DNA of 64,000 bases. Source: Amoebophrya sp. A120 (Eukaryota; Sar; Dinophyceae; Syndiniales; Amoebophryaceae). The notes under the pieces are model-generated. The model worked only from the letters and a program-made list of their open reading frames with translations. It was not told where the DNA came from and searched no databases. A program made the position numbers and the translations under genes. The stretch's first letter is position 1. Each line of letters starts with the position of its first letter. Of this stretch, positions 42,985 to 53,965 are shown in pieces. The stretch lies in NCBI GenBank assembly GCA_905178155.1, contig CAJINV010000003.1:8398764-8462763 (forward strand), written 5' to 3'.

Positions 42985-45900
42985 TTATTTTTGCATTACA
43001 AATGTGAGCCAGCTTTTTTCTGTGGGATACAGGTCGATCGCGAAGTCAAATCGCAGCTTGAGTCCGTCGGTAAGGTGGAAGATGAGTCTTCGCTTGGTCC
43101 TCTTGATAGCGACACGCATTGCAAATATCGACTTGGGTCGACAGGAAGGATAAAAGTACCAGGCTCGCAATGCCGAATCCGTATATTACTTACCCCTGAA
43201 TGACGACCCTGCGGCGCGTGCATGCCTCGGAGCACTTGGCGCTGATGTCTGTCTCTCATGCGAAAAACGCGAATGAGAGTGCGGATTATTACACACTAGA
43301 ACGAAACCGCAGCGGTTTCGTCCTAAATTTCCCATTCATGGCGGAGTACTGGCGTTAGTATTTCGCAATCCTTCACGCACGTACTAGCATTACAATATTC
43401 ATTTTCCCGGACCCACACCTCATATTTGCAACCCATATGCGAACCCTTTTCGAATCACGGCCCCCTCTTCGCACGGCTCGTCCAGGGCCGCCGACGCCGT
43501 GGTCAGGCCATCGATTAGCAGGTCTGGGTCTTCTTCTTCTTCAGGCCTGGCCTTCGACAGCTGCGCACCCGCGCTGGTATAACAAGTACTGGAGGCCATG
43601 TTTACATCAAAAAGACTACTCGTCACCACCGCGATGCGCACACTGAAACCGCCCCCGGCACGTAGATCAGGCAGCACCGGACAACGAAGGTGGAGGCTAG
43701 TATTGGTATTCTCTTCCTCATATGATTTGCAAAAGTGTCTGGGTCTGGAAGATTGCAACTTGTGATGCTAAAGCCGAATCATGCAAAAATCTGTGTTGCA
43801 TGACTGCCCAAAGCTGTGCACTTTCGACCAAGTTGGGAGGAGATTTCTCATGCAGGATAGGCATGACAGAGACCTCACAGACTCTGTCATGCTAGGTCCC
43901 GCATGCCAGACCTCATGGGTCATGGAAAACCTGCATGACAAGTTTACACCCTTCCAGACCAAGACATATTTGCAGTTGATACCTCACCCGCACGGTTTTT
44001 ACCCACGTCTTCCGTCGTGTTCGTCGCACTGGTTTGTATCCACTTCTTCTTATGCATTGCAAACACTGTCCTCTGAGTTGTCTGGAAGGATGCAAGCTCG
44101 TGACGCGAGCACGGCGGGAAGTTGGCACGGACATAATTTCTCTTGCATGCTGCTGAGCAGCAACGTGCACTTCTGCACTTGTTGTCGAGAAGATGAAGGG
44201 ATACATATCTAATATGCAAAATAGGCCTGAGAAAGCATCCTGCGGAAAAAACCTGAGAAAAAGATGCTACCTAGGTGTTGCATTCCAGATGACAGCGCCT
44301 TGGGGTCTCGCTTTAAAAAAGCTGCGCGGCAAACTCCCGCAGTGTTGTTCTTCCAGACCCAGACATGAAATTTGCGTTCATTTGATACTTCACACAGGAA
44401 CACGATATCGCCTGGTCTCGTGCGGCGGTGATAGTACCATCTGCCTTTTCTCCCTCGCTGCCCTCGATGATCAGCTGGCTCTTCATGCACCTCACCAAAT
44501 ATGGATCGACTTCGTGGTAGCGGGCCGTAAGCTTGTATGACAGTGCACAACTCCCCCTCCCCCTCAGTTGTGTTGCATGAAGAGCAACACAAGCGCTGGC
44601 AAAGATGCAGCTTTTGCATGACAAATTCCTAAGGGATTGTAGTGCTGTTTTGGATTCCGGAATCTGTCATGCAAACAGTACTAACAGGCGAAGGGTGGAT
44701 TTGTCATTTTGCGTGACAAATGAGGGGGAGGGGGAGTTGTGCACTTTCATAGCTTGTTGGACTCCACCAGAATCAGGTGGGACGGGTATCCTGTGGAAAA
44801 GCGTCTCTATGTGCCCCGGAGTCAAGACAATGGGAATTAATATGTCGCCACACCGATGTCAACAAGTTTTATTGGATGAGCCGCATGACGATTCAGATTC
44901 TATGCTTGCAGTGTGTTGACCAAGTGTACCTCGGTAGTGCAGCCGCAAAACAAATGGATCGAATCATCCTCATTCTTGCATGAAAAGCTTCCAGATAGCA
45001 TTAGAAATTACTCAACGAGATGGGACTGCGCATGAGAACCAGTTTGGGTTTGCAGCTTTGCATGACTGAGAAATAAAAGGCGTGGGCGCCGTTTCTCCAC
45101 TGGATACGGAGGAAAGCTGCGTCAGCTCCTGGAAATCCGCGTACCCCGGGCCGTCGACGATAGCCCAGTCCTCGTTTGTGCATTGCAAATATGTCCGAGT
45201 CTGGATCTGTCATGCTAAATTTGAAGGAAAACAAAATCTGTAATGCAAGGAAAGAGTTGTGCGCAGCTTTTTTGTCGTGCTGGAAGGGAGTTATTTGTTA
45301 CCTTTATCCCATTTCCGGATGCATTTGCAAGATGCCACACAAGTTTTCTACATGCAGCTGCTATGCCGCACATGCAGCCACTTTGCAATACAAGTGTCTA
45401 TCACCAAGACAAATTTATGCCAGACCCAGACAAAAACTCTTGCAGTGGATACCGTTTCATTCTTCCCGGTCGTCCAGACAGACCCCGTCCCAATAGAGGC
45501 AAATTTCCGGCCGCGACCACTTAATGTAGTGGGAACAAGCCGTCTGCTGGTGCTTCGCAGGTACGTTCGCTTCCCCACCATGATGCTCGGCCCGGTTCAC
45601 TCCTGGGGCGCGGCTTTGGGGTACCGCTTGCCCCACGATCAGCCAGTAGACCAAGCGGCCGACGTAGCCCAGCCGGTCCGTCCGCCCATTGTTGTAGTAG
45701 AGCAGACATATCCCATTGAAAAAAGCAGGCAGGGCATCGATACAACCTGTAATGCGAAAACAAATACACAAAATGATCTACGTAGCGCATTCTATCTAAA
45801 CAGCACTCGATGGGCTGGCCCATGGCAGGTTTTTCTGCTAGTCATTTTTTGCATTACAAACATGCCCTGCATGCTATTTTTCTGTTGTATGATAAGACAG

Positions 45901-48900
45901 TAAAACCCGTCCGACATCTGAAGCGGGGTGATGGCGCCCCGCGGGTTGCGGATGACGTTGTGGTTTGAGGAAATTTTCACGAACTAGTATCAAACGCGAA
46001 TAGAGGTCCGGTTCTCTGTGGAACGAGCGTCCAAAGTTTGTTGTTCGTCCATGTAAAAATTAGGCTGAAATGAAGTCTCTATGTGTTCCTGATGTCGGTC
46101 AAGAATGCCTGTTACTGTTGTGCAATACCAGCGCGGCCCGTCTAGCACCATGCACAAATAACCTGTCTTGCGGGTTAAGCACTAGTACAGGTCCTACGTT
46201 AGCATGACCACAACTTCTTTCGCAACCCAGATGAGCACTTGCATTTGATAAATACTCCTCCGATTCCAAATACTCGGTGACGTTCGCGGCGAAGGAATTC
46301 GCGACTCGCTGGCTCAGCCCGTTCAGCGTTTTGTCTGCCAGCAACTGCTCGTTCCGTTGCGAAGTGAAAGAAGTACAATTTTCAAGCTTAGCTTCCAGCT
46401 CCTGGTCGAACACCAGAGGCGAGACACCGCCATTCCCCGCAGAACTTATTTTGGCGTCCCCCTCAAAAATTATATTTTGTTCCCCCACAAGAACTTCCCC
46501 TTGTCCAGCACTCCTGCGATGATCCCACGTGGTCCCGTAGTCTGTCGAAGTGCAGCATCAAAATGAAAAATCCCCCCTCCCCGTATTGAAACGGAAATTT
46601 CTGTTGCTGGATTTGTGAGGCGTGAGGCGTAACATGATCGCACTCGGAAGAGGTGGAACAGTCAGCAGCCCGAACTCATCGGTTTTGCCAGGTCCACAAC
46701 CCCCTGGGGGTGAAATACGGGGGTGGCTCCGCGTGGCGGCGATCTAGGATCGCTGCCTGGAAGAAGGAGTGGGAGCCTCTTTTCAGATGTACTCCGCAAA
46801 CCTAAGCCAACCACTGCCCCCGCAGTCACAAACTCACACCCGACATCGAGAACCGATGCGAGGGAGACCCCGGCAACCCTTCTCAGCGACCGAATACCGA
46901 GAGGGATAAGTGGAAGTTGCTGGATTTGTGTACACAGCTCTGTCTTGCAATGAGGCACTGCAAGCAAAGCCTCAGCCTTCGTAGGAGTGTTTTTACGTAG
47001 GTGCTTAGCATAGCAGAGGCCCTCGATGTAGTCGTAACAGCATTACAAATTGCCGGCATAGAGCGGCGGACTCTTAGGATTTGCCTCCTTGCAAGAGAGA
47101 CAGGATTTGTGCTCACAAATCGGCATCACAAATTTTTAACAGCATGCCTTTTCTTTATGGGGAGGGGGGATTTTTGCTCACAATATGCAGCTGTCCAAAA
47201 AGCCGAGCTCGGTACGCCAGAAGATCAGCAGCTCGCTTCCCCGGATTTGCAGCACGTGTGCTTCCTCGCCCAGGAGCAACCCCCGCGGGGTTTGGAGACC
47301 GGAAGTGGTGGTCTGGGGACTACACAGTTGATGTTCCGCAGTGGTCGTCGCCGACGGCGAAGTAGGTATTACTTTCGTTGTACCATCCTCGCCCACCGCT
47401 GCCGCCACACCCGCTGGCTCTGCGCTCTCGTCGCTCCTTCCGGGAAGCAATTGGAACACCGCGTTCCGAGTCTGGTTGTTCTGGTGGAGGTGCAGAAAAT
47501 TTTCGCACCGCAACACGAAGGCCTCGCTTCCATAGGATTCCCCGTTCCCGTCGCGCGTTTTTTGAAACGCGAAGAAGCACTGGCCGTCCAGCAGCTGCGG
47601 CTTGTCGCAGCAGAGCGCGCCAATGGTCGGCTTACCCTGCCACGGGTTCGCGGCGTCAATCGCCGTGCGGGGTAGGGGGATTGCCACGCGCTCGCCGGGG
47701 ATCCCGGGGCAGTCGAAGGTTTCCCCGAAATTGTCGCTCCACTTCATCCAGTATGCATTACAAATATGAAAACGCCTTGGTCGTCTGGATTAGGGATCAC
47801 GCGAACTACGGGTAAGTGCACTTTCTCTGCCATGCAGGAAACGACTTTTTGACGCAATTTACGAATCTATCCATCCGAAGCAACAGGCGCCCTAAAAAAA
47901 AATATTGTATATCATCCGTCCTTATTTCTGTGCACGCTGTCACCCAAGAAGAGTCAGCATCATTGCAGTAATTTTCGTGCTTTTAATATCCAGCCCCCGT
48001 CGAATTATTTCAGCTTGATATCCAAAAGCCTTGGTCTGCTTGCATGTCCGTCCGCGAGAGTTTTGTCGTGAAGGTGTCCGCTTCCTGTGCTCGCTATGGA
48101 CTGTAAAAGCAATTTCATTCCACTCTAGTGGGATTTTTGCATTACTGAGTTTTTCGAGTTTTTCCAAAATCGGCCGTGGTCCTAATTTTCCTTGGACCCA
48201 GCAGGTTTTCTCACACATTATGCTCCTTGCACCGAGTAGTACAATTCCCATCAGACTATACTTTTGCACAGGATAGCACTTCCTGTTGCTGCACAGGCCG
48301 GGGTGGTGGTTGGCTCCCCGGGTTCCAGCCATAGAAGAGGTAAATGCGGTTCCCAGCGAGGAGCTGGCACCCGTCGTGGGACTGCGTCTCATTGTCTTCC
48401 ACCGGCTTCTATCAATCGCAAATATGTCTGGGTCTGGAAGGTGGCAACTTGTCATGGTAAATCTGAAGCATGCAAAAATCTGTGTTGCAGCATGAGTGCC
48501 AAAAGCTGTCCACTTTTGACCAAGATGGAAGGGAGTTTCTCATGCAGGATAGGCATCATAGGGATCTCACAAAATCTGTCATGCTATGTCCTGCATTCCA
48601 GACGACATGGATCATAAAAAAATCCGCATGACAAGCTTACAGTTTTCCAGACCCAGACATTTTTGCACTTGGTAGCTTCAGTGCCGACCAGGTCTTCCCT
48701 CCGTCCTCGCTCCGCGTCGAGCACAATGTCAAGCCCGCGCCACCCTCGTGGTTCGCGCTGTGGTGCAGGATGCAGCTCAAAACGTGGCCGGACGTGGTTC
48801 CGCTCTGGAGGTGTTCTGGCCTTACTGCAGTGATGTTCTGGCCTGTATGCAGGGAAAGCGCTGCGTCAATCACGGTGGAAACTAAGTAAGCCTGTGTGTT

Positions 48901-48929
48901 GTGGTCGAAACGGTTCTACTTGCAAAAGT
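42985..48929 (-). CDS. Sialidase-like (BNR/Asp-box) protein, about 12 exons
   Basis: Exons run from about 48929-48675 down to 43112-42985, separated by introners. Reading frames join to give three Asp-boxes: SEDGGKTWS, SDNFGETF and STDYGTTW, with typical blade sequences between (NRIYLFYGWNPGSQPP, GSEAFVLRCENFL, NHNVIRNPRGAITPLQ, WSRPEICLYW). Then GYADFQEL joins to HLILVESNKLTARYHEVDP, matching the region of GH33-type and related BNR proteins that ends the propeller. A C-terminal stretch (LPDLRAGGGFSVRI) resembles the start of a LamG/concanavalin-like domain; the frame of the last exon is uncertain. Sialidases release terminal sialic acids from glycans, but catalytic Arg/Glu/Tyr residues could not be assigned. 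An in-frame TGA lies at 45457-45459. The N-terminus and signal peptide were not found; the first exon here follows an introner-like acceptor. Confidence 0.75.
43113..43437. mobile_element. Introner, family A (diverged)
   Basis: Left end CACGCATTGCAAATATCG (TAT start mutated), right end ATATTTGCAACCCATA with CCGGACCCAC. Flanks AGCGA and TGCGA. Confidence 0.7.
43721..43981. mobile_element. Introner, family A
   Basis: TIRs TATGATTTGCAAAAGTGTC and ATATTTGCAGTTGATA. Exact CCTCA flanks. Joins NRAGE to EENTNTSL on the minus strand. Confidence 0.88.
44051..44387. mobile_element. Introner, family A
   Basis: Starts TATGCATTGCAAACACTG, ends TTCATTTGATA after CTTCCAGACCCAGAC. Flanks CTTCT and CTTCA. 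Joins SCSCVK to KWIQTSA on the minus strand. Confidence 0.82.
44536..44751. mobile_element. Introner, family D
   Basis: TIRs TATGACAGTGCACAACTCCC / GGGAGTTGTGCACTTTCATA. Exact GCTTG flanks. Joins VESNK to LTARYHEV. Confidence 0.9.
44787..45106. mobile_element. Introner, family F (diverged)
   Basis: Starts TATCCTGTGGAAAAGCGTC and ends CCGTTTCTCCACTGGATA. Flanking repeat imperfect. Excision joins QELTQLSS to AHLILVESNK in frame. Confidence 0.7.
45177..45451. mobile_element. Introner, family A
   Basis: Starts TGTGCATTGCAAATATGTC, ends CTCTTGCAGTGGATA after CCAGACCCAGAC. Flanks TCGTT and CCGTT. Lies between DDREE and EDWAIVDGPG on the minus strand. Confidence 0.8.
45742..45894. mobile_element. 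Probable introner, diverged
   Basis: Separates ITPLQMSDGFYC from FFNGICLLYYNN on the minus strand. Ends are GTTGTATGATA and a mutated GATACAACCTG; internal GCATTACAAA/TTGTAATGC words match other introners. Boundaries approximate. Confidence 0.5.
45988..46250. mobile_element. Introner, family A (diverged)
   Basis: Starts TATCAAACGCG and ends ACTTGCATTTGATA. Flanks only partly match (ACTAG, AATAC). Separates two sialidase-like exons. Confidence 0.6.
46556..47185. mobile_element. Introner, family E, with a nested insertion
   Basis: Ends CATCAAAATGAAAAATCCCC and GGGGGATTTTTGCTCACAATA, exact TGCAG flanks. At 630 bp it is about twice the usual size; a GTTGCTGGATTTGTG segment occurs at both ends of an inner block (about 46604-46925). 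Excision joins GFLDSC to TSTDYGTTW. Confidence 0.78.
47752..48275. mobile_element. Intron built from mismatched introner ends
   Basis: Starts like family A (TATGCATTACAAATATG) but ends like family C (ATACTTTTGCACAGGATA), with unequal flanks (TCCAG, GCACT). It still separates in-frame sialidase exons (QQQEV and WMKWSDNFG). Confidence 0.6.
48410..48674. mobile_element. Introner, family A
   Basis: TIRs TATCAATCGCAAATATGTC / GACATTTTTGCACTTGGTA. Exact GCTTC flanks (48405-48409, 48675-48679). Joins TWSALK to PVEDNETQS. Confidence 0.9.
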
Positions 48930-48984
48930 GGTTGCATTGCGTCCAAGCAGAAGTACTCGTCGGGCGGCGCTACTTCCGAGTACA

Positions 48985-49660
48985 GCGATTGCTTTGCGTA
49001 AGCAGTGCTTCGCCTAAGCAGTGCTTCGGTTCAGTAGTGCCTCGCCTAAGTCGTGCCTCGGCTACGTAGTGCCTCGGTTAAGTAGTGCGCCGCTTCAGTA
49101 ATGCTTTGCCTACGTACTCCCTCGGCTAAGTCTTTCCTCGGCTAAGTAGTGCGTCGCCTAAGTAGTGCTGCGCTTAGCTAGTGCCTCGCCTAAGTAGTGC
49201 CTCACCTAAGTAGTGCCTCGGCTACGTATTAATTGCCTCGGCTAAGTCGTGCCTCGCCTAAGTAGTGCTGCGCTTAGCTAGTGCCTCGCCTAAGTAGTGC
49301 GTCGCTCAAGTAATGCTTCGCCTACGTAGTGCCTCGGCTACGTCTTGCCTCGCCTAAGTAGTGCGTCGCCGGCGTACTGCCTCGCCTAAGTAGTGCTGCG
49401 CTTAGCTAGTGCCTCGCCTAAGTAGTGCATCGCCTAAGTAGTGCTGCGCTTGACTAGTGCATCGCCTAAGTAGTGCCTCGCCTAAGTAGTGCCTCGCCTA
49501 AGTCGTGCCTCGCCTAAGTAGTGCGTCACTTAAGTCGCGCCTCGCCTAGGTTGTGCCTCGCCTAGGTAGTGCCTCGCCTAAGTAGTGGCTCGCTTAATTA
49601 GTGCTTCGCTTAAGTAGTGCTTCCCTTAAGTCGTGCTTCGCTTGAGTGCTTGGCTTGAGT
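48985..49660. repeat. 16-bp minisatellite
   Basis: Tandem array with consensus GTGCCTCGCCTAAGTA and many single-base variants (GCCTCGGCTACGTA, GTGCTGCGCTTAGCTA). It lies immediately upstream of the first visible sialidase exon on the minus strand, probably in an intron or the 5' flank. Confidence 0.9.
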
Positions 49661-49666
49661 GCTTCG

Positions 49667-49760
49667 CGTAAGCGTTTCGCGTAAGCGTTTCGCGTAAGCG
49701 TTTCGCGTAAGCGTTTCGCCTAAGTGTTTCGCGTAAGCGTTTCGCTTAAGCTTAAGTGCT
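49667..49760. repeat. 13-bp tandem repeat at the edge of the minisatellite
   Basis: About six copies of GCGTTTCGCGTAA, changing toward AAGTGCTTCGC. It appears to be a shortened derivative of the 16-bp unit. A fragment of the same family lies at 51010-51080. Confidence 0.8.
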
Positions 49761-49794
49761 TCGCAGCTCCACTCAACAAAAATTTTTGCGGTTG

Positions 49795-51020
49795 AGGCTT
49801 CGCAGCTCCACGTCTCGACGCAGCATTTTGCTTGCCTACGAATCATAGTAGCCGTTGAGGTCCGAGACCACGGAGCCAGCTTTCAAATCTCTGGAATCCC
49901 GTATTAGCGTGCGCAACTCCCCTCCCCCTCAATTGTCATGCAAAAGGAAACACACCTCCGCATACTGCCTTTGAGCACTATTTTCATTCTGCATGACAAC
50001 TTTCAGCAACCTAATACTCCGCACTGCAGTCGCCCCCATGCGTGGATTTATTGTCACGCAGGCGCTACATTTTGCAAGTCGTGGTCTGTGATGCTGCTCA
50101 TGCCCACCTTCAAATGAGAGAATAAATTGGGGTTGTGCACTCTCATATCCAGCCGCCCGGCCCTCCTTCCGCCGGGTCCATCAGCCGAGAAAAAAGCCAT
50201 CTTGTTCTTCACATAAACATAAGGCGCGAACTGCTTCTACCCTTTCACACGAGCCTGACTTTGATTTGTTTAGTGATTCCCTGTCGCTGCACAGTGAATG
50301 CCGAAACAGGAATTGTAATCATGTAAAATTCTTCTCTGCGATAGACTTCCCGGCTCTCCGCGCGCCCCTCTCGACACGTCTTCCACCACGCTGGTGTTGT
50401 AGGAGAGCTCAACAATGACGCCGTTCCTGCTGGGAACTTCGGCGCGGGGCCGCAAACAGGCGACCCAACAGTACGCCGGTGAAAAGTGCGAGAAAGTCTT
50501 GTTCGCGGTGTGCACATAAAATTGTAATTCTCAGTAGAGCTGCTCATCCTGGTAGTAGTATGCATGAACGAGCATTCTTTTCTTCGCCACATCCTAGAAG
50601 TGCTCGCAAAAAATGATACTTTTTGTACGTATCTATTCTTTCTCCCTACCAGATTCACACTACCACCACCTCGAGCGCGGCGAGGGAGAAAACCACAGCG
50701 GCCAGGCAACTGACGGCGGCTCGCTTGTCGTGCGCAATTTCCTCGAAACTTACCGGAGACCAGTGGTTCGTGTAGGGCAAACACCCCATGCCCGCTCCCA
50801 CCAGCAACCGCAAAAGCCCACGCGTCTTATTCGAAGAAAGAACGCGTGTTACCCACCGCAAACTCGATCTGAAGCGCCGCGAGGTTCTTGTCGCTAGTAC
50901 AGCCGTGGGTCGTCCAGCTTCGGTAGGTGTTCGGGTCCTGCTTTGTGGCTCCAATGCATCGCGGTCGCGTGCAGCTATCAGTTGCGGTTTTGGCTCCTGC
51001 TTCCCTAAAAGGGTTTCGGT
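49795..51020 (-). CDS. Duplicated gene segment, copy 1
   Basis: One unit of a tandem segmental duplication (second at 51110-52262). On the minus strand an open stretch (RVLSSNKTRGLLRLLVGAG ... AAVVFSLAALEVVVV) has a hydrophobic end; a middle frame reads RNGVIVELSYNTSVVEDVSR; the last part reads VKNKMAFFSADGPGGRRAGR and, after the family D introner at 49902-50147, DSRDLKAGSVVSDLNGYYDS with a stop near 49840. The right edge is a copy of the LtrA-like gene's 3' exon (54360-54470). Whether it is a working gene is unclear. Confidence 0.35.
49902..50147. mobile_element. Introner, family D, in duplication copy 1
   Basis: Starts TATTAGCGTGCGCAACTCC, ends GGTTGTGCACTCTCATA. Flanks TCCCG and TCCAG. 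Excision gives RRAGRLDSRDLKAG on the minus strand. Confidence 0.8.
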
Positions 51021-51109
51021 TAAGTGCTTCGCCTAAATTAGTCGCCTAAATGCTTCGCTTAAGCTTAACTGCTTCGCAGCTCAACCCAGCCAAAATCTAA
51101 GCGTTTGGG

Positions 51110-52262
51110 GCCTCGCAGCTCCACGTCTCGACGCAGCATTTTGCTTGCCTACGAATCATAGTAGCCGTTGAGGTCCGAGACCACGGAGCCAGCTTTCAAA
51201 TCTCTGGAATCCCGTATTAGCGTGCGCAACTCCCCTCCCCCTCAATTGTCGCGCAAAAGGAAACACGCCTCCGCATACTGCCTTTGAGCACTATTTTCAT
51301 TCTGCATGACAACTTTCAGCAACCTAATACTTCGCACTGCAGTCGCCCCCATGCGTGGATTTATTGTCACGCAGGCGCTACATTTTGCAAGTCGTGGGCT
51401 GTGATGCTGCTCATGCCCACCTTCAAATGAGAGAATAAATTGGGGATTGTGCACTCTCATATCCAGCCTCCCGGCCCGCCTTCCGCCGGGTTTACCAGCC
51501 GAGAAAAAAGCCATCTTGTTCGTCACATAGACATAAGGTCCGAACTGCGTCTACCCTTTCACACGAGCCTGCCTTTGATTTGTTTGATGTTTCCCTGTTG
51601 CTGCACAGAACAATGAATGCCGAAACAGGAGCTGTGATGTAAAATTCTTCTCTGCGATAGACATGCCGGCTCTCCGCGCGCCCCTCTCGACACGTCCTCC
51701 TCTACGCTGGTGTTGTAGTAGCACATCATGTAGAGAGCTCAACAATGACGCCGCTCCTGCTGGGAACGTCGGCGCGGGGCCGCAAACAGGCGACCCAGTA
51801 GTACGCCGGTGAAAAGTGCGAGAAAGTCTTGTTCGCGGTGTACGCATAAAATTGCAATTCTCAGTAGAGCTGCTCATCCTGGTAGTAGTATGCATGAACG
51901 AACATTCTTTTCTTCGCTACAACATTCTTTTCTTCGATGCAAATGATACTGTTTCTACGTATTCACTCTCCCTACAAGATTCACACTACCGCCACCTCGA
52001 CTGCGGCCAGCGAGAAAACCACAACGGCCAGGCAACTGGCGGCGGCTCGCTTGTCGTGCGAAATTTCCTCGAAACTTACCGGAGACCAATGGTTCGTGTA
52101 GGGCAAACACCCCATGCCCGCTCCCACCAGCAACCGCACAAGCCCGCGCGTCTTATTCGAAGAAAAAACGCGTTTTACCCACCGCAAACTCGATCTGAAG
52201 CGCCGTGGGGTTCTCGTCGCTAGTACAACCGTGGGTCGTCGTGCACCAGCTTCGGTAGGCGT
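51110..52262 (-). CDS. Duplicated gene segment, copy 2
   Basis: Nearly identical to 49795-50940, about 1,315 bp away, with small indels. The same three minus-strand open stretches and the introner (51215-51461) are present. The copy ends where the sequence turns into unrelated repeats near 52270. Differences include an inserted CAGAACAATG segment and a duplicated ACATTCTTTTCTTCG word near 51905. Confidence 0.35.
51215..51461. mobile_element. Introner, family D, in duplication copy 2
   Basis: Same element and same flanks (TCCCG, TCCAG) as 49902-50147, showing that the introner was present before the segment duplicated. Confidence 0.8.
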
Positions 52263-52639
52263 TCTGGTCCTGCGTGACAAACTGGCCTCCTGGCCAAGAA
52301 GGTGCGTGGCCATCCACCTTCGCAGCGGGGCATCCTTTCTATTCCCTGCATGACAAACTCGCCTCCTGGCCAAGAAGGTATGCGGAAAGCCGAATCTCCG
52401 CCGACCCTTCCGGGTCACCAAAATCGGGCATTTCAGACGCGGCGGAGGTGCAGGATTTGTGCCCACAAACCAGGGCAAATTGGGATTTTGTGACATCCCT
52501 CCGCCCGCTTCTAGTGCGTTTTTTTTTTCACAATCCCGACGGTATGGCGCGACCACGCGCCCGCCGGACCGCCCTTGGCGGCCAGTTTGTAAGCCTGCCG
52601 AGGGTTCTCGACTTTCGCCCATTTCCCCTTTTTTTTCAA

Positions 52640-52995
52640 GTTTCTAGGTGGCCGAAGGGCTCTGGACATTTTCACCGCCCGCAGCTGACTGGCAATTTTG
52701 GAGCCTGGAGAGGGACTGCGGTTTTGCGCAATTTTTCACTTTTTTCTGGTTTTCAAGTGGCCCGGGCGATCTGCACATTTTCACCGCCCCCACCTGGGTG
52801 GCAGTTTTGAAGCCTGGGGAGGGACTGCGGTTTTGCGCAATTTTTCAATTTTTTCTGGTTTCCAAGTGGCCCGGGCGACCTGGACATTTTTACCGCCCGC
52901 ATCTGACTGGCAGTTTTGAAGCCTGCGGAAGGATTGCGCTTTTGCGCAATTTCTCATCTTTTTTCATTTTCCAAGTGGCCCGGGTGATCTGCACA
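52640..52995. repeat. 109-bp tandem repeat, about 3.3 copies
   Basis: Units start near 52648, 52757, 52866 and 52975 with AAGTGGCCCGGGCGA, then CACCGCCC...GGCAGTTTTGAAGCCTG and GGACTGCGGTTTTGCGCAA. An open frame on the plus strand follows the repeat and is not considered a gene. Confidence 0.85.
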
Positions 52996-53419
52996 AAATC
53001 CGACGATTGCTTCCCCCCACGTTATAAAGCAACTTTTCGCCATTTTTTTCCAACTTTTTCCAGTTACGAAGCGGCCCAAGGCTTCCGAACAGGTCGCGGG
53101 CCTGCTGCTCCAACGCAGCTGGCCAGCGGGCGGAGCAAAAAATAGTCCGCCTCTTTTTCAGATACTAAGTGGGCCAGACCGCAAAAATGCTCTTTTTCCA
53201 CCTTCTCCCGCTTGGTTTCTGCCGTTTTTGCGTCATTTTTGACCTCCCGGCCATTTTCCCATCTGGTCCGCTTTTTTTCCCTTCTCCCGCTTCATTTCTG
53301 GCCATTTCCCTGACCTTCACGCCTCCCGGCTTGGTTCTCGTCGCTAGTACAACCGTGGGTCGTCGTGCACCAGCTTCGGTTTTGATTTTGTACGTGACAA
53401 GAAAATTTGATGTATTGCA

Positions 53420-53965
53420 TAGAAGGATGTGCCTGCTCACGTTCTTTTTCGAGGTAACCACAGGGAAAGCAAGCGCAAGTCTGGAGTTTTTTGGCACAGC
53501 GGGGTGGTAGACGAGAGATGTTGTGGTCGCTTGCTGGACGTCTTTTTGTTCCTTAGCCACGTTAGCGCTGTTTCCTCCACCGAGCAGATTATCCACTTCC
53601 TTCTCGATTTCCTCCTGTTCACTGCTTTCCGGTGGCGTGAAGAAGGGCTGGTCCGGAGAAGGGGTGGCTGCATTATTTGCAGTGGCACCTCCTGCAGGTG
53701 GCGCACCGCCCTGTCCGCGTACTAGCAAAAAACGCATTCCCTTTGCTGCTCATGCAATACAGATTTTTTTGGAATCCAAATACAGCATCACAAGTAGCAT
53801 TCTTCTTCCAGACCCAGACATTTTTGCATTTGATACGTCCGCGAGCGTTTCCGTGATGTTCAGCCCAATTTGGTCCTGGCAGCTCAATTCGCTTTTGACA
53901 ATTTCGATCCTGGCAGCTCCATACATAATGAGCTGCTCGTAGTCCGACTTGGGTTCTTCGTTCAT
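53420..53965 (-). CDS. Putative small gene, partial
   Basis: A minus-strand start (MNEEPKSDYEQLIM) at 53965 is followed by introner remnants and then by a protein-like stretch rich in P, A, G and E (TPPESSEQEEIEKEVDNLLG ... STSLVYHPAVPKN-like) down to about 53430. The exon join is ambiguous, because a family B end near 53900-53925 and a truncated family A element (53718-53836) both lie inside. No domain recognised. Confidence 0.3.
53718..53836. mobile_element. Truncated introner, family A
   Basis: Matches the right half of the 24330-24582 copy (ATGCAATACAGATTTTTTTG, then CTTCCAGACCCAGACATTT and TTTGATAC) but lacks the left TIR. GTCCG occurs on both sides (53713-53717, 53837-53841). Confidence 0.65.

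Noticed and set aside
45457-45459. Selenocysteine reading of the in-frame TGA
   Set aside because: No cysteine-like conserved site is known here in the family and no downstream hairpin element was identified; a splice-site shift is simpler.
48985-49760. CRISPR array
   Set aside because: The repeats are contiguous and degenerate with no unique spacers, in a eukaryotic context.
49610-49846. 78-codon minus-strand frame with AKHLGETLTRN repeats
   Set aside because: A translation of the tandem repeat only.
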